Shown: positions 16,862 to 28,741, counted from the stretch's first letter. The stretch is 64,000 nt of DNA from Chryseobacterium cheonjiense (GCF_012927265.1 NZ_JABBGF010000003.1:186001-250000), one strand, 5' to 3'. Translations and numbers: made by a program. The notes: generated by a model not told the origin, from the letters alone.

Positions 16862-19800
16862 ATGAGTAAAACAACAGCAACAACTAAGGGAACGCCGAGA
16901 ATTAATTTCTCATCAGCAAAAGGAAAAATTATCACTCCTGACTTCCTGGATATCCAGATCGAGTCTTTTAAAGAGTTTTTCCAGCTTGATACGCTTCCTG
17001 AAGACAGAACGAATGAAGGTCTTTACAAGACTTTTCAGGAAAACTTCCCGATTACGGATTCCAGAAACCAATTTGTGTTGGAATTCCTTGATTATCTGGT
17101 AGATTCTCCGCGTTATTCAATCGATGAGTGTGTGGAAAGAGGATTGACATATTCTGTCCCTCTTAAAGCAAGGCTTAAATTGTATTGTACAGACCCTGAG
17201 CACGAAGATTTCCAAACCGTAGTTCAGGATGTATACTTAGGTCCGGTTCCTTATATGACGCCTAGTGGATCTTTCATCATCAATGGTGCTGAAAGAGTTA
17301 TCGTTACCCAGTTACACCGTTCACCAGGTGTATTCTTCGGGCAGACATACCACGCAAACGGAACCAAATTATACTATTCAAGAATTATCCCTTTCAAAGG
17401 ATCTTGGATGGAATTTACAACCGATATCAACAGCGTAATGTACGCGTATATCGACCGTAAGAAAAAATTACCGTTAACAACTTTGTTAAGAGCAATTGGT
17501 TACGAATCTGATAAAGATATCCTTCAGATCTTTGACCTTGCCGAAGAAGTTAAAGTTTCTAAAGCTGCCCTTAAAAAAGTAGAAGGAAGAACATTAGCTG
17601 CGAGAGTTTTGAACACTTGGTTTGAAGATTTCGTAGACGAAGATACAGGTGAAGTAGTTTCTATTGAAAGAAACGAAATTATCCTGGATAGAGAAACAAT
17701 TCTTGAAAAGGAACATTTAGATCTTATTCTTGATGCTGGTGTGAAGTCTATTTTGATCCACAAAGAAAACAGCAATGAATTCTCTATCATCCAGAATACA
17801 CTACAAAAAGACCCTACCAACTCTGAAAAAGAAGCGGTAGAATATATCTACCGTCAGTTAAGAAACGCAGATCCACCAGATGAGGAAACAGCAAGAGGAA
17901 TCATTGAAAAATTATTCTTCTCTGAGCAAAGATATTCTCTTGGTGAAGTTGGACGTTACAGACTGAACAAAAAATTAAGTCTAAACATTCCTACAACAAC
18001 TGAGGTTCTTACAAAAGAAGATATCATTGCAATTGTAAGACACCTGATCGAATTGGTGAACTCAAAAACTGATGTTGATGATATCGATCACTTATCAAAT
18101 AGAAGAATCAAAACTGTTGGTGAGCAATTGGCAGGACAGTTCGGGGTAGGTCTTTCAAGAATCGCGAGAACAATCAAGGAAAGAATGAACGTTAGAGATA
18201 ACGAAATCTTTACACCGCTTGATCTTGTTAATGCGAAAACGTTAACATCTGTAATCAACTCATTCTTTGGTACCAACCAGCTTTCTCAGTTTATGGACCA
18301 AACCAACCCGCTTTCAGAAATCACGCACAAGCGTAGACTTTCTGCACTAGGGCCTGGAGGTTTGTCAAGAGAAAGAGCAGGTTTCGAGGTTCGAGACGTT
18401 CACCATACCCACTACGGAAGAATTTGTCCAATTGAAACTCCAGAAGGACCAAACATCGGTTTGATTTCATCTTTAGGTATTTATGCTAAAATCAACAGAC
18501 TTGGTTTCATCGAAACTCCGTACAGAAAAGTAGCAGACAGCAAGATTGATCTTAATGCTGATCCTATCTACTTAAATGCTGAGGATGAAGAAGATAAAGT
18601 AATTGCTCAGGCAAACGTTGAATTGAGTGATAATGGTGACTTCTTAACAGACAGAATTATTGCAAGATTGGATGGTGACTATCCGGTGGTGGAACCTTCT
18701 CAGGTTAATCTTATCGATGTAGCACCAAACCAGATTTCCGGTATTTCAGCTTCGTTAATTCCGTTCCTGGAGCATGATGATGCGAACCGTGCATTGATGG
18801 GATCCAACATGATGCGTCAGGCAGTGCCTTTATTGAAGCCACAGGCTCCGGTAGTGGGTACAGGTCTTGAGCAGCAGGTTGCAAGAGATTCAAGAATTTT
18901 GATTAACGCTGAAGGTACAGGTACGGTAGAGTATGTAGATGCCGACAAAATCGTTATCAAATATGAAAGAAGCGAAGACGAAGATTTAGTACAATTTGAG
19001 TCTGCTACGAAAACATATAACTTAACTAAGTTCAGAAAAACCAACCAGAGTACAACCATTACCCTAAGACCAAACGTAAGAGTAGGTGATGTAGTGGAAA
19101 AAGGACAGGTTCTTTGCGACGGTTATGCTACTGAAAAAGGAGAATTGGCTCTTGGTAGAAACTTAGTGGTTGCGTTCATGCCTTGGAAAGGGTACAACTT
19201 CGAGGATGCGATTGTAATCAACGAAAAAGTTGTTCGTGAAGACTGGTTTACTTCAATTCACGTAGATGAATATTCTCTTGAAGTTCGTGATACCAAATTA
19301 GGTATGGAAGAATTGACAGCAGATATTCCGAACGTTTCTGAAGAAGCTACAAAAGATCTTGACGAGAACGGTATGATCAGAATCGGTGCTGAAGTGAAGC
19401 CTGGAGATATCATGATTGGTAAAATCACTCCAAAAGGTGAATCTGACCCAACGCCTGAAGAAAAACTTCTTAGAGCGATCTTCGGTGACAAAGCCGGTGA
19501 TGTGAAAGATGCTTCATTGAAAGCAGATTCATCATTACGAGGTGTTGTGATCGACAAGAAATTGTTCTCTAGAAATATTAAAGATAAAAAGAAAAGAACT
19601 GAAGAAAAACTTAAACTTGAAGAAATTGAAAACACTTACAAGGCTAAGTTTGATGATTTAAGAAATACTTTAATTGAAAAATTAAATACACTGGTAAGCG
19701 GTAAAACTTCTCAAGGGGTTAAAAATGACCTTGATGAGGAAATTATCGGTAAAGGGGTGAAGTTCACTCACAAATTATTGACTTCAGTTGAAGATTATGT

Positions 19801-20683
19801 AAACGTTAGCGGTTCAGACTGGACTGTTGATAACGATAAAAATGAATTGATCAAACAATTAATTCACAATTATAAAATCAAGTACAACGATATTCAAGGG
19901 GTTAAAAACCGTGAGAAATTTGCAATTTCAATCGGAGACGAGCTTCCTGCAGGTATCATGAAACTTGCGAAAGTGTACATCGCTAAAAAACGTAAGCTTA
20001 ACGTAGGAGATAAAATGGCAGGTCGTCACGGTAACAAAGGTATCGTTTCGAGAATCGTTCGTGAAGAAGATATGCCATTCCTTGAAGACGGAACACCGGT
20101 AGATATCGTACTGAATCCACTTGGGGTACCTTCTCGTATGAACATTGGTCAGATCTATGAAACAGTTCTTGGATGGGCTGGTCAGAAATTAGGATTGAAG
20201 TTCGCGACACCGATCTTCGACGGAGCAAGTCTTGATCAGATTACTGAATATACTGAGAAAGCAGGACTTCCTAAATTCGGTCACACGTATCTTTATGATG
20301 GTGGTACCGGAGAAAGATTTAGTCAGGCTGCAACAGTAGGGGTAATCTACATGTTGAAACTAGGTCACATGGTTGATGATAAAATGCACGCACGTTCTAT
20401 CGGTCCATACTCATTGATTACTCAGCAGCCGTTAGGAGGTAAAGCTCAGTTCGGAGGTCAGAGATTCGGGGAGATGGAGGTTTGGGCTCTTGAAGCATTC
20501 GGAGCATCAAATATCCTTAGAGAGATCCTTACCGTGAAGTCGGATGACGTGATTGGTAGAGCGAAGACTTATGAAGCCATTGCAAAAGGTGAATCCATGC
20601 CTGAACCAGGTATTCCGGAATCATTCAATGTATTGCTTCACGAGTTGCAAGGTCTTGGATTAGACGTAAGATTGGAGGAGTAA
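16862..20683 (+). CDS. rpoB: DNA-directed RNA polymerase beta subunit
   Basis: This 1273-aa catalytic subunit forms one pincer of RNA polymerase and the rifamycin pocket. Family landmarks include the rifampicin cluster ([20 protein letters not shown] then LSALGPGGL), where the positions equivalent to E. coli D516, H526, R529 and S531 carry the sensitive residues, the [17 protein letters not shown] segment, GRHGNKG (active-centre Lys/His) and the C-terminal [11 protein letters not shown]. It is preceded by its own promoter and a long leader. A repeat element of about 60 bp lies in the gap before rpoC. Confidence 0.98.
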   Translation: MSKTTATTKGTPRINFSSAKGKIITPDFLDIQIESFKEFFQLDTLPEDRTNEGLYKTFQENFPITDSRNQFVLEFLDYLVDSPRYSIDECVERGLTYSVPLKARLKLYCTDPEHEDFQTVVQDVYLGPVPYMTPSGSFIINGAERVIVTQLHRSPGVFFGQTYHANGTKLYYSRIIPFKGSWMEFTTDINSVMYAYIDRKKKLPLTTLLRAIGYESDKDILQIFDLAEEVKVSKAALKKVEGRTLAARVLNTWFEDFVDEDTGEVVSIERNEIILDRETILEKEHLDLILDAGVKSILIHKENSNEFSIIQNTLQKDPTNSEKEAVEYIYRQLRNADPPDEETARGIIEKLFFSEQRYSLGEVGRYRLNKKLSLNIPTTTEVLTKEDIIAIVRHLIELVNSKTDVDDIDHLSNRRIKTVGEQLAGQFGVGLSRIARTIKERMNVRDNEIFTPLDLVNAKTLTSVINSFFGTNQLSQFMDQTNPLSEITHKRRLSALGPGGLSRERAGFEVRDVHHTHYGRICPIETPEGPNIGLISSLGIYAKINRLGFIETPYRKVADSKIDLNADPIYLNAEDEEDKVIAQANVELSDNGDFLTDRIIARLDGDYPVVEPSQVNLIDVAPNQISGISASLIPFLEHDDANRALMGSNMMRQAVPLLKPQAPVVGTGLEQQVARDSRILINAEGTGTVEYVDADKIVIKYERSEDEDLVQFESATKTYNLTKFRKTNQSTTITLRPNVRVGDVVEKGQVLCDGYATEKGELALGRNLVVAFMPWKGYNFEDAIVINEKVVREDWFTSIHVDEYSLEVRDTKLGMEELTADIPNVSEEATKDLDENGMIRIGAEVKPGDIMIGKITPKGESDPTPEEKLLRAIFGDKAGDVKDASLKADSSLRGVVIDKKLFSRNIKDKKKRTEEKLKLEEIENTYKAKFDDLRNTLIEKLNTLVSGKTSQGVKNDLDEEIIGKGVKFTHKLLTSVEDYVNVSGSDWTVDNDKNELIKQLIHNYKIKYNDIQGVKNREKFAISIGDELPAGIMKLAKVYIAKKRKLNVGDKMAGRHGNKGIVSRIVREEDMPFLEDGTPVDIVLNPLGVPSRMNIGQIYETVLGWAGQKLGLKFATPIFDGASLDQITEYTEKAGLPKFGHTYLYDGGTGERFSQAATVGVIYMLKLGHMVDDKMHARSIGPYSLITQQPLGGKAQFGGQRFGEMEVWALEAFGASNILREILTVKSDDVIGRAKTYEAIAKGESMPEPGIPESFNVLLHELQGLGLDVRLEE

Positions 20684-20714
20684 TTATTAATTTTTGTTAA
20701 TTAATAATGTTCAA

Positions 20715-20772
20715 TAGCGGCGGGCTTTAGCCCGTCCATATAAATAAAATTGACAATTTGGCTTTAGCCTAA
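20715..20772. repeat. Paired GGGCTTTAGCCC-type hairpins between rpoB and rpoC
   Basis: The palindromes GGGCTTTAGCCC (20722-20733) and GGCTTTAGCC (20760-20769) are separated by 26 bp. The reverse complement of the same pair, with similar spacing and a shared CAATAG flank, is found at 59521-59566. This is the layout of a REP/REPIN-type doublet, here inside a core operon. Confidence 0.65.
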
Positions 20773-20848
20773 ATTTAATTTAAATGGTTTTGATTTTAAA
20801 GGGACATTACCTGAAACTTTAAACACTGAACCTTAAACCAAAAAAATT

Positions 20849-23800
20849 ATGTCAAATAAAAATAAATCAAGTAGATTTAATAAAATAACCATCGGTTTAG
20901 CTTCTCCGGAATCGATTCTTCAGGAGTCAAGAGGGGAGGTTCTTAAGCCGGAAACTATTAACTACAGAACGCATAAGCCTGAAAGAGATGGTTTGTTCTG
21001 TGAAAAAATCTTCGGTCCTGTAAAGGATTACGAATGTGCTTGTGGTAAATACAAGAGAATTCGTTACAAAGGGATCGTTTGTGACCGTTGTGGAGTAGAA
21101 GTTACAGAGAAAAAAGTACGTAGAGAAAGAATAGGGCATATTAACCTTGTTGTTCCAATTGCGCACATCTGGTATTTCCGTTCTTTACCGAACAAAATCG
21201 GTTACCTTTTAGGAATTCCTTCCAAGAAGTTGGATATGATCATCTACTACGAAAGATATGTGGTGATTCAGCAGGGTATTGCTAAAAAGTTAGACGGCTC
21301 CGATTTCGAAAATATGGAGTTCTTAACTGAAGAAGAGTACCTTGATATCATGGAAACTCTTCCAATCGAGAACCAGTATCTTGATGATTCTGATCCAAAC
21401 AAATTCATCGCTAAAATGGGTGCTGAAGCGGTTGAGGAATTATTAAAAAGAATCGACCTTGATGCATTGTCTTTCGACCTGAGACACAAAGCGCACAATG
21501 AAGGTTCAAAACAAAGAAGAACTGAAGCTCTTAAAAGATTGAACGTTGTAGAAGCATTAAGAGGTGCTAATACAAGAATGATCAACAAGCCTGAGTGGAT
21601 GATCATGCGTGTGCTTCCAGTTATCCCGCCGGAATTAAGACCATTGGTTCCGTTGGATGGTGGACGTTTCGCTACTTCCGATTTGAATGACCTTTACAGA
21701 AGGGTTATTATCAGAAATAACCGTTTGAAAAGATTATTGGAGATCAAAGCTCCTGAAGTAATCTTAAGAAACGAAAAGCGTATGCTTCAGGAATCGGTAG
21801 ATTCATTATTCGATAATACAAGAAAATCTTCAGCTGTAAAATCTGAATCAAACAGACCATTGAAATCACTTTCAGATTCATTGAAAGGTAAGCAAGGTCG
21901 TTTCCGTCAGAACTTATTAGGAAAAAGGGTAGATTACTCTGCGCGTTCGGTAATTGTTGTAGGTCCAAACTTACAGCTTCATGAGTGTGGTATTCCTAAA
22001 GATATGGCTGCTGAGCTTTACAAACCATTCATCATCAGAAAACTGATTGAAAGAGGAATTGTAAAAACAGTGAAATCTGCAAAGAGAATCATCGACAGAA
22101 AAGAGCCTGTTGTATACGATATTCTTGAAAACGTGATGAAAGGCCACCCGGTACTATTGAACAGGGCGCCTACGCTTCACAGACTGGGTATTCAGGCATT
22201 CCAGCCTAAAATGATTGAAGGTAAAGCGATTCAGCTTCACCCGTTGGTAACAACGGCATTCAACGCCGATTTCGACGGTGACCAGATGGCGGTACATTTA
22301 CCGTTGGGTCCTGAAGCAATCCTTGAAGCTCAGTTATTAATGTTAGGTTCTCAAAACATTTTGAACCCGGCAAACGGTTCTCCGATTACGGTACCTTCTC
22401 AGGACATGGTTCTTGGTCTTTATTTCATGACTAAAGAATTAAGCTCTACAGAAGATATGAAAGTGAAAGGTGAAGGTCTTGCATTCTATTCTCCTGAGGA
22501 AGCGGAAATCGCTTATGCAGAAGGAAGAGTATCTTTAAATGCTAAAGTAAGATGTAGACTGCCAATCAAAGAAAACGGAGAAATCGTTACGAGACTTATC
22601 GAAACTTCTGTAGGTAGAATTTTATTCAACCAGATTGTACCTAAGCAAGTAGGATATATCAATGAACTTCTTACGAAGAAATCATTAAGAAACGTTATCG
22701 GTAAGATCCTTGCTGACACGGATTTCCCTACAACCGTGAAGTTCCTTGATGCCATGAAAGACTTAGGGTATTCAAACGCATTCAAAGGAGGTCTTTCATT
22801 CTCATTAGGAGACATCGTAGTTCCTGTTGAGAAAAAACAGATGATTGCACAATCTATCGAAACTGTAGACGAAATTAGAGCCAACTATAACATGGGTCTT
22901 ATTACCGATACAGAACGTTATAACCAGGTAATCGACGTTTGGACAAATACCAATGCCGGATTGACCGAAATGATCATGAGCAGAATGAAAGTTGATCAGG
23001 GTGGTTTCAACTCTGTATACATGATGCTTGACTCCGGAGCGAGGGGTTCTAAGGAACAGATCCGTCAGTTATCAGGGATGAGAGGTTTGATGGCAAAACC
23101 ACAGAAAGCCGGTTCCACCGGAGCGGAGATCATTGAAAACCCGATTCTTGCAAACTTTAAAGAAGGTCTTTCCATCCTAGAATACTTTATCTCTACCCAC
23201 GGTGCCCGTAAAGGTCTTGCGGATACCGCTCTTAAGACTGCCGATGCAGGTTACTTAACGAGAAGATTGGTAGACGTTGCACAGGACGTTATTGTTACAG
23301 AAGACGACTGTGGAACTTTAAGAGGTACAGAAGTTACTGCACTTAAGAAAAATGACGAGATCGTTGAAAGAATCTCTGAAAGAATTTTAGGTAGAGTTTC
23401 TTTACATAATATTTATGATCCAGAATCAGACGAATTAATTACTGAGGCAGATCAGGTAATCTCTGAAGCTTTAGCTAAGAGAATAGAAGAAGCAGGATTA
23501 GAAGCCGTGGAAGTTCGTTCACCATTAACTTGTGAGGCTAAGAAAGGAATCTGTGCAAAATGTTACGGTAGAAACTTAGCAACAGGTAAGATGATCCACA
23601 TGGGTGAAGCGGTAGGTGTAATTGCAGCACAATCCATCGGGGAGCCGGGAACTCAGCTTACGTTGAGAACCTTCCACCAGGGGGGTACTGCAGGAAACGT
23701 ATCAGAGAACCCTTCCATCGTTGCAAGAAGAGACGGTATCGTTGAAATGGATGAAGTAAGAACCATTACTTCTGAAGATGAAAACGGTAATACAGCGGAA

Positions 23801-25114
23801 GTTGTCGTTTCCCGTTCAACAGAATTCAGATTGGTTGCTGATAATGAGTCAAGAACTCCATTAATGGTTGCCAACGTACCTTACGGTTCCATATTATCAG
23901 TAAAACCTGGTGATAAAGTGAAAAAAGGAGACGTAATCTGTAGATGGGATCCGTATAACGCCGTTATTATTGCAGAGACTGCAGGTAAGGTTGAATACGA
24001 AGATATCATCCAGGGGGTTTCATTCCAGTTGGAAATTGACGAACAGACAGGATTTGAAGAGAAAGTAATCTCCGAATCAAGAAATAAAAAAGCCGTACCT
24101 ACTTTGAAAGTGGTAGATTCTAAAGGAGTTGAGCAGAAAGCGTACAACTTACCGGTAGGAGCCCACTTAATGGTAAATGATGGTGAAAAAATTAAGGCAG
24201 GTAAAGTCTTAATCAAAATCCCGAGAAAATCTGCAAAAGCAGGGGATATTACCGGAGGTCTTCCGAGAGTTACCGAATTATTCGAAGCAAGAAACCCTTC
24301 AAACCCAGCGGTGGTTACAGAAATCGATGGGGTAGTTTCTTACGGAAAAATCAAAAGAGGTAACCGAGAATTGATCGTTGAAGCTAAAACTGGAGAGAGA
24401 AAAATTTATTTGGTTAAATTATCCAACCAGATTTTGGTACAGGAGAATGACTTCGTAAGAGCTGGTTCACCACTTTCTGACGGATCAATCACACCGGACG
24501 ATATCTTAAGAATCAAAGGTCCAACAGCTGTTCAGGAATATTTAGTAAATGAAATTCAGGAAGTTTACCGTCTTCAGGGGGTAAAAATCGACGACAAACA
24601 CTTCGAAATCATCGTAAGACAGATGATGACAAAAGTATCTATTGTTGACGGAGGTGATACTCAGTTCCTTGAAGGAGCTCTTGAACACAAATATGATTTC
24701 TTGGAAGAGAACAACAGAGTATTTGGCCTTAAAGTAGTGACTGAAGCGGGAGATTCTAAAATCTTCAAACCGGGACAGATGATTACGGCAAGAGAATTAA
24801 GAGATGAAAACTCTAAGTTGAAGCGTGAAGACCAGGCTTTAGTAGAAGTGAGAGAAGCTTTGCCAGCTACAGCAACGCCTGTATTGCAGGGGATTACAAG
24901 AGCAGCACTTCAAACGAAATCATTCATGTCTGCAGCATCATTCCAGGAAACAACAAAAGTTCTTAACGAAGCTGCTGTTGCCGGAAAAGTAGACTATCTT
25001 GGAGGTCTTAAAGAAAATGTAATTGTAGGGCATAGAATTCCTGCAGGTACAGGTCTTAAAGAATACCAAAATGTAATCGTTGGTTCTAAGAAGGAATTCG
25101 AAGATCTTAACTAA
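20849..25114 (+). CDS. rpoC: DNA-directed RNA polymerase beta' subunit
   Basis: This 1421-aa subunit carries the catalytic Mg-binding motif [12 protein letters not shown] and the N-terminal zinc site C63, C65, C78, C81 (ECACGKY and VCDRCG). The bridge-helix region, trigger loop ([16 protein letters not shown]) and second zinc region ([13 protein letters not shown]) are all present. It follows rpoB after 165 bp that include a repeat doublet. A DUF3467 gene follows after 89 bp, a conserved arrangement in Bacteroidota as far as I recall. Confidence 0.98.
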   Translation: MSNKNKSSRFNKITIGLASPESILQESRGEVLKPETINYRTHKPERDGLFCEKIFGPVKDYECACGKYKRIRYKGIVCDRCGVEVTEKKVRRERIGHINLVVPIAHIWYFRSLPNKIGYLLGIPSKKLDMIIYYERYVVIQQGIAKKLDGSDFENMEFLTEEEYLDIMETLPIENQYLDDSDPNKFIAKMGAEAVEELLKRIDLDALSFDLRHKAHNEGSKQRRTEALKRLNVVEALRGANTRMINKPEWMIMRVLPVIPPELRPLVPLDGGRFATSDLNDLYRRVIIRNNRLKRLLEIKAPEVILRNEKRMLQESVDSLFDNTRKSSAVKSESNRPLKSLSDSLKGKQGRFRQNLLGKRVDYSARSVIVVGPNLQLHECGIPKDMAAELYKPFIIRKLIERGIVKTVKSAKRIIDRKEPVVYDILENVMKGHPVLLNRAPTLHRLGIQAFQPKMIEGKAIQLHPLVTTAFNADFDGDQMAVHLPLGPEAILEAQLLMLGSQNILNPANGSPITVPSQDMVLGLYFMTKELSSTEDMKVKGEGLAFYSPEEAEIAYAEGRVSLNAKVRCRLPIKENGEIVTRLIETSVGRILFNQIVPKQVGYINELLTKKSLRNVIGKILADTDFPTTVKFLDAMKDLGYSNAFKGGLSFSLGDIVVPVEKKQMIAQSIETVDEIRANYNMGLITDTERYNQVIDVWTNTNAGLTEMIMSRMKVDQGGFNSVYMMLDSGARGSKEQIRQLSGMRGLMAKPQKAGSTGAEIIENPILANFKEGLSILEYFISTHGARKGLADTALKTADAGYLTRRLVDVAQDVIVTEDDCGTLRGTEVTALKKNDEIVERISERILGRVSLHNIYDPESDELITEADQVISEALAKRIEEAGLEAVEVRSPLTCEAKKGICAKCYGRNLATGKMIHMGEAVGVIAAQSIGEPGTQLTLRTFHQGGTAGNVSENPSIVARRDGIVEMDEVRTITSEDENGNTAEVVVSRSTEFRLVADNESRTPLMVANVPYGSILSVKPGDKVKKGDVICRWDPYNAVIIAETAGKVEYEDIIQGVSFQLEIDEQTGFEEKVISESRNKKAVPTLKVVDSKGVEQKAYNLPVGAHLMVNDGEKIKAGKVLIKIPRKSAKAGDITGGLPRVTELFEARNPSNPAVVTEIDGVVSYGKIKRGNRELIVEAKTGERKIYLVKLSNQILVQENDFVRAGSPLSDGSITPDDILRIKGPTAVQEYLVNEIQEVYRLQGVKIDDKHFEIIVRQMMTKVSIVDGGDTQFLEGALEHKYDFLEENNRVFGLKVVTEAGDSKIFKPGQMITARELRDENSKLKREDQALVEVREALPATATPVLQGITRAALQTKSFMSAASFQETTKVLNEAAVAGKVDYLGGLKENVIVGHRIPAGTGLKEYQNVIVGSKKEFEDLN

Positions 25115-25126
25115 AATTTATAATTT

Positions 25127-25175
25127 GAAATTTGAGGTTTGAAATTATTTTTATACTTTCACAATCTCAAATTTC
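25127..25175. repeat. AT-rich inverted repeat after rpoC
   Basis: GAAATTTGAG (25127-25136) and CTCAAATTTC (25166-25175) are perfect inverted repeats with a 29-nt loop. It has no T-run terminator. It could be a processing site or a remnant of a dispersed repeat. Confidence 0.45.
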
Positions 25176-25203
25176 GAATTTTTTAAAATATAATTTATAA
25201 CAA

Positions 25204-25509
25204 ATGGACAACAATCAAAACCCACAAGACGGAAACATCAACATCGAATTAAACGAAATGGTAGCGGCTGGTATCTATGCTAATTTAGCTTTGGTAAACC
25301 ATTCTCCATCTGAGTTTGTAGTAGATTTCATCCAGTTAATGCCGGGTGTACAGCAGGCGAAGGTAAGATCAAGAGTGATTCTTGCTCCGCTTCATGCAAA
25401 AAGAGTACTTTCTGCTCTTCAACAAAATATTGCTAACTACGAACAGCAATTCGGAGAAATCAAAGAAGTTGAGCCTTTCGTATTAGGAGGAAACAACGTA
25501 AACGCTTAA
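25204..25509 (+). CDS. DUF3467 family protein
   Basis: This 101-aa protein belongs to the DUF3467 family, small conserved proteins of unknown function. It begins with a short disordered Asn/Gln-rich stretch and then the family core: MVAAGIYANLALVNHSPSEF, followed by VVDFIQLMPGV and VRSRVILAPLHAKRVLSAL. No signal peptide, membrane segment or cysteine is present, so it should be cytoplasmic. Its place after rpoC and before a terminator suggests co-expression with RNA polymerase, and a role linked to transcription or translation is possible but unproven. Confidence 0.88.
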   Translation: MDNNQNPQDGNINIELNEMVAAGIYANLALVNHSPSEFVVDFIQLMPGVQQAKVRSRVILAPLHAKRVLSALQQNIANYEQQFGEIKEVEPFVLGGNNVNA

Positions 25510-25529
25510 GATTACTCATAATCATAAAG

Positions 25530-25561
25530 AAAATGCTCCATTTATGGGGCATTTTTTTTTG
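25530..25561 (+). terminator. rpoBC operon terminator
   Basis: AAATGCTCCA pairs with TGGGGCATTT (one G-T pair) around TTTA, followed by a run of T residues. Confidence 0.85.
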
Positions 25562-25700
25562 GTTTTTTTATTCATTAAAAATATTTTGATTATAATATTA
25601 TTAATAATTTTCCGTTTTATGTAAATTTTATTAATAGATCAAAAAAATCGCCTACAGAATTCACAATTTTATATCTTTGTTTTATATATGGTATAAGGAT

Positions 25701-26351
25701 ATGATAAACAATCAATTTATTCTCAATAAATTTGGCTTCTTAGGTGCAAAATTTTTAAGTGAGCTTGAAAAAAACGCGGTCATTACCGAAGTTAAGTCAA
25801 AAACTGAAATCATTCGTGAAGGCCAGAAAAATAAATTCGTCCCTTTTTTAATTAAAGGATCGATAAGGGTCTTTACCTTAAATGACGGGCGTGAACTCAT
25901 TTACTATTATATCAGGGCTAATGATAGCTGTCTTATGACGTTTTCCTCCATTTTTACGGACTATATAAGCCGGGTTTATGCAGTGGCCGAAGAAGATTCC
26001 GAAGTCTTGCTTATTCCTGTTTCAGTTGTTCATGACTGGCTGATACAATTCCCTGAGATCAACAGGCTTTTTTATCATGAATATGATAAAAGGTTTTCAG
26101 ACGTAATGAATATGGTAAATGATGCCGTTTTTCATCGTCTCGACAAAAGAGTGCTGAACTATATTCGGCACCAGATCTCTCTTACCGGAAACAATCCTGT
26201 CAGACTTACGCATAGAGAAATTGCCAGTAATCTGGGAACTTCCAGGGAAGTGGTAAGCCGTGTATTGAAGAAAATGGAAAATGAGGGAGAAATTTCACAG
26301 ACAAAAGAAGGGATAAAAGTTCCTATAAATGAAAATGTTATACAAGGCTAA
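25701..26351 (+). CDS. Crp/Fnr-family transcriptional regulator
   Basis: From the ATG at 25701 this is a 216-aa CRP/FNR-type regulator: cyclic-nucleotide-binding-like beta barrel (about 15-115), dimerisation helix, and a C-terminal winged helix with the recognition region THREIASNLGTSREVVSRVL. There is no N-terminal cysteine cluster, so it is not an FNR-type iron-sulfur sensor. A TTG eight codons upstream falls inside a probable -7 box (TATCTTTG, 25672-25679), so the ATG is preferred. A CRP-like palindrome (GGTGA-N6-TCACA) lies in the promoter of the next operon, pointing to local control (inference). The ligand is unknown. Confidence 0.9.
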   Translation: MINNQFILNKFGFLGAKFLSELEKNAVITEVKSKTEIIREGQKNKFVPFLIKGSIRVFTLNDGRELIYYYIRANDSCLMTFSSIFTDYISRVYAVAEEDSEVLLIPVSVVHDWLIQFPEINRLFYHEYDKRFSDVMNMVNDAVFHRLDKRVLNYIRHQISLTGNNPVRLTHREIASNLGTSREVVSRVLKKMENEGEISQTKEGIKVPINENVIQG

Positions 26352-26402
26352 TAAATTATATATAACTTATTTAACAATTTAATTGATAAAAACAATCCTG
26401 TC

Positions 26403-26418
26403 GGTGACTTTTATCACA
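26403..26418 (+). promoter_or_regulatory. CRP-like operator before the DUF5777 operon
   Basis: GGTGA-CTTTTA-TCACA differs from the classical CRP site TGTGA-N6-TCACA at one base. It lies just upstream of a TAAGTTTG -7 box (26441-26448). The box is not preceded by a well-spaced TTTG, and the operator centre falls about 40-45 bp upstream of the predicted start, the usual class II activator position. Confidence 0.6.
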
Positions 26419-26473
26419 CAATTTTGATAGCATAAGTATATAAGTTTGTCATATTAATTATAATATAAACTGT

Positions 26474-27319
26474 ATGACAAAAACCTTACTCTTTTTGTCA
26501 GTATTAATTTCAGGTTTCACCTTTGCACAGGAAGATCTGCTAAAAGATATTGACACTATTCAAACAAAAAACACAGATACTTCTCAACCTGCTTTTAAGG
26601 CATTACAGATCGTTACAGGCCAATCTACCAAACTCGCTGCAAAAAAAGAATGGTATATTGTTGTAGCACACCGTTTCGGGGATGTAAGCAAAGGATTTAA
26701 AGATTTTTTCGGACTGGATGATGCTTCTACAAAGCTGGGAGTCATATATGGAGCTACAGATTGGCTCTCATTCAATTTATCAAGAGAAACCAACCAGAAA
26801 ACTTTTGAAGGAGGAGCAAAATACAGACTATTGAAGCAGAATGAAAATTTCCCTGTCGATATTGTCGGTTATAATGTGATGGCCGTAAACACAGATCTGA
26901 GTACAGATAATTATCCTCATCTTAAATTCGGAGACAGGTTGGCTTACCTTACCCAAGCTTTAATTTCCAGACGATTTAATGATAATTTTTCTTTACAGCT
27001 TACCCCTTCTTATGTTCATAAAAATCTTTATGAACCTGCAATAGAAGATAAGAATCAGTTTCTGGCAGGTCTTGGAGGAAGATATAAAATATCCAAAAGA
27101 ATATCCATCAACGCAGAGTATTTTGTGAATTTCGATAACCACAGCTTTTATAAAAACCCGCTTTCAGTAGGGATGGATATTGAAACGGGAGGGCATGTTT
27201 TTCAGCTGTTGTTTACCAATTCACAAATCAATTCAGATATAGGATATCTCACGAACGCTACAGGAAAGTGGGAAAAAGGACAGATTTTCTTTGGATTTAA
27301 TCTTTATAGAGTTTTTTAA
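26474..27319 (+). CDS. DUF5777 family beta-barrel protein
   Basis: This 281-aa protein has a signal peptide (about 1-18, ending GFTFAQ) and a body of alternating beta strands with aromatic ends and a terminal aromatic (FFGFNLYRVF), as in outer-membrane barrels. The sequence AHRFGDVSKGFKDFFGLDDA followed by STKLGVIYGATDWLSF is characteristic of DUF5777. It is the first of a probable five-gene operon with a c-type cytochrome, YceI, ankyrin and DOMON-like proteins, so a role in an envelope redox or small-molecule system is suggested. Function is not known. Confidence 0.82.
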   Translation: MTKTLLFLSVLISGFTFAQEDLLKDIDTIQTKNTDTSQPAFKALQIVTGQSTKLAAKKEWYIVVAHRFGDVSKGFKDFFGLDDASTKLGVIYGATDWLSFNLSRETNQKTFEGGAKYRLLKQNENFPVDIVGYNVMAVNTDLSTDNYPHLKFGDRLAYLTQALISRRFNDNFSLQLTPSYVHKNLYEPAIEDKNQFLAGLGGRYKISKRISINAEYFVNFDNHSFYKNPLSVGMDIETGGHVFQLLFTNSQINSDIGYLTNATGKWEKGQIFFGFNLYRVF

Positions 27320-27320
27320 T

Positions 27321-27659
27321 ATGAAAAAGTGTATATATATCATTGCTACAGCAGCAGTATTGATTGCCTGTGAAAGCAGAACCTATGAAGAGATATCCGA
27401 CAATACTCCTGTTCCGGAAACAGTAACCTACAATAAAGATGTTAAAGCAATTATTGATGGTAACTGTGTAAGCTGTCATTCTCCTGGTGCTCAGGCTTTA
27501 ACCAATTATACCCAGGTTAAAAATAATATAGATAATATTATAAATCGGATCAGCAGACCCAATGGTGATCCACTGAAAATGCCGCAGAGCGGAAGTTTAT
27601 CGCCGGCACAAATCAACATCATCACCAAATGGAAAGCCGACGGTCTTTCCGAAAACTAA
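27321..27659 (+). CDS. Small c-type cytochrome lipoprotein
   Basis: From the ATG at 27321 the product is 112 aa. It has a lipoprotein signal with the lipobox LIAC (Cys17), then a single haem c motif CVSCH with an upstream TYNKDVKAIIDGN typical of cytochrome c domains. A candidate distal Met lies in KMPQSGSLSPAQ, followed by INIITKWKADGL, the usual C-terminal helix of this family. An in-frame start 30 bp earlier overlaps the preceding gene and would spoil the signal peptide. It is likely a membrane-anchored electron carrier serving its operon neighbours. Confidence 0.85.
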   Translation: MKKCIYIIATAAVLIACESRTYEEISDNTPVPETVTYNKDVKAIIDGNCVSCHSPGAQALTNYTQVKNNIDNIINRISRPNGDPLKMPQSGSLSPAQINIITKWKADGLSEN

Positions 27660-27668
27660 AATAGTATT

Positions 27669-28214
27669 ATGAAAAAGCTAGCATTATTAATCATTTTAAT
27701 GATATCGGGTAATTTTCTTTTTGCCCAGAAATATATGTCTAAAACAGGAAAGATAACATTCGAAGCATCTGTCCCTCTTTTTGAAGACGTCTTTGCGCAG
27801 GATGACAACAATGTTGTTGTGCTCAATGCAGATAACGGCGATATTGCTTCCGTTTCGGTAGTTAAAAATTTTCATTTTAAAACCAAGCTTATGGAAGAGC
27901 ATTTCAATGAAAGCTACGCAGAAACAGCCAAATTTCCGAAGACCACTTTTAGTGGTAAAATTGTAAATTTTGATAAGTCGAAACTTACAGCTTCACCTCA
28001 GAAATATACTGTTCAGGGTACGCTTAATTTCCATGGAGTGGCAAAAGCATATACATCCACTGCTACAATGTATGCTAAAGACGGCAAAATTTATATGTCA
28101 GGAGGATTTGCGGTAAAAGCGGCCGACCATAAAGTGACAATCCCCAAAATGGTGATGAAGAAAGTAGCGGAAACAGTGAATGTTGAATATAATTATGTTT
28201 TGGTAAAACAATGA
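27669..28214 (+). CDS. YceI family protein, secreted
   Basis: This 181-aa protein has a signal peptide (about 1-19, ending NFLFAQ) and a YceI-like lipocalin fold: the KTGKITFEASVPLFEDV start, HFNESYAETAKFPKTTFSGK in the middle and the GTLNFHGVAKAYTSTATMY strands. YceI proteins bind isoprenoid-like lipids in a beta barrel. It lies 9 bp after the cytochrome gene and overlaps the ankyrin gene by 4 bp. A second YceI protein without a signal peptide is encoded at 51377-51919. The specific ligand is not visible in the sequence. Confidence 0.88.
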   Translation: MKKLALLIILMISGNFLFAQKYMSKTGKITFEASVPLFEDVFAQDDNNVVVLNADNGDIASVSVVKNFHFKTKLMEEHFNESYAETAKFPKTTFSGKIVNFDKSKLTASPQKYTVQGTLNFHGVAKAYTSTATMYAKDGKIYMSGGFAVKAADHKVTIPKMVMKKVAETVNVEYNYVLVKQ

Positions 28215-28738
28215 AAAAGCTGATACTACTTTTAAGTATATTTCTGGGATTCACATTTACAACGGCCCAGGATAAGGCAAAATCAATTTTTGATATTGCC
28301 CGCACAGGAACTGTTGAGGAAGTAAAAGAACTTATGAAACAGAATCCGGATATTATTAATCAAACCAATGAAAGCGGCTTCTCCCCATTAATTTTAGCAT
28401 GTTATAGAGGAAATGTAGAAGTTGCTAAATTTTTAATAGACAACGTGAAAGATGTAAATTATAAAAGCCAGGAAGGAACTGCATTAGCAGGACTTGCGGT
28501 GAAATATAATAAAGATTTGGTAGAGTATATTTTAATAAAAAATGCAAACCCGAATATTGCAGATGCAAACGGCGCTACACCATTGTTCTGGGCAGTAAAA
28601 TTCGGTAATAAAGAATTGACGGAATTATTACTGAAATACAAAGCCGATAAATCTATTAAAGATTCACAGGGAATGACACCTTTTGAGTATGCCCTTCAGA
28701 CAAACAACAAAGAAATTATTAATCTTTTAAAAAATTAG
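28211..28738 (+). CDS. Secreted ankyrin-repeat protein
   Basis: This 175-aa protein has a signal peptide (about 1-20, TFTTAQ) and four to five ankyrin repeats covering the rest, for example NESGFSPLILACYRGNVEVA and NGATPLFWAVKFGNKELTEL. Ankyrin repeats mediate protein binding, so it may tether or stabilise periplasmic partners; no enzyme domain is present. The ATGA overlap with the YceI gene indicates translational coupling. Periplasmic ankyrin proteins beside catalases or cytochromes are known in other bacteria, which loosely fits the redox context. Confidence 0.87.
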   Translation: MKKLILLLSIFLGFTFTTAQDKAKSIFDIARTGTVEEVKELMKQNPDIINQTNESGFSPLILACYRGNVEVAKFLIDNVKDVNYKSQEGTALAGLAVKYNKDLVEYILIKNANPNIADANGATPLFWAVKFGNKELTELLLKYKADKSIKDSQGMTPFEYALQTNNKEIINLLKN

Positions 28739-28741
28739 CGA

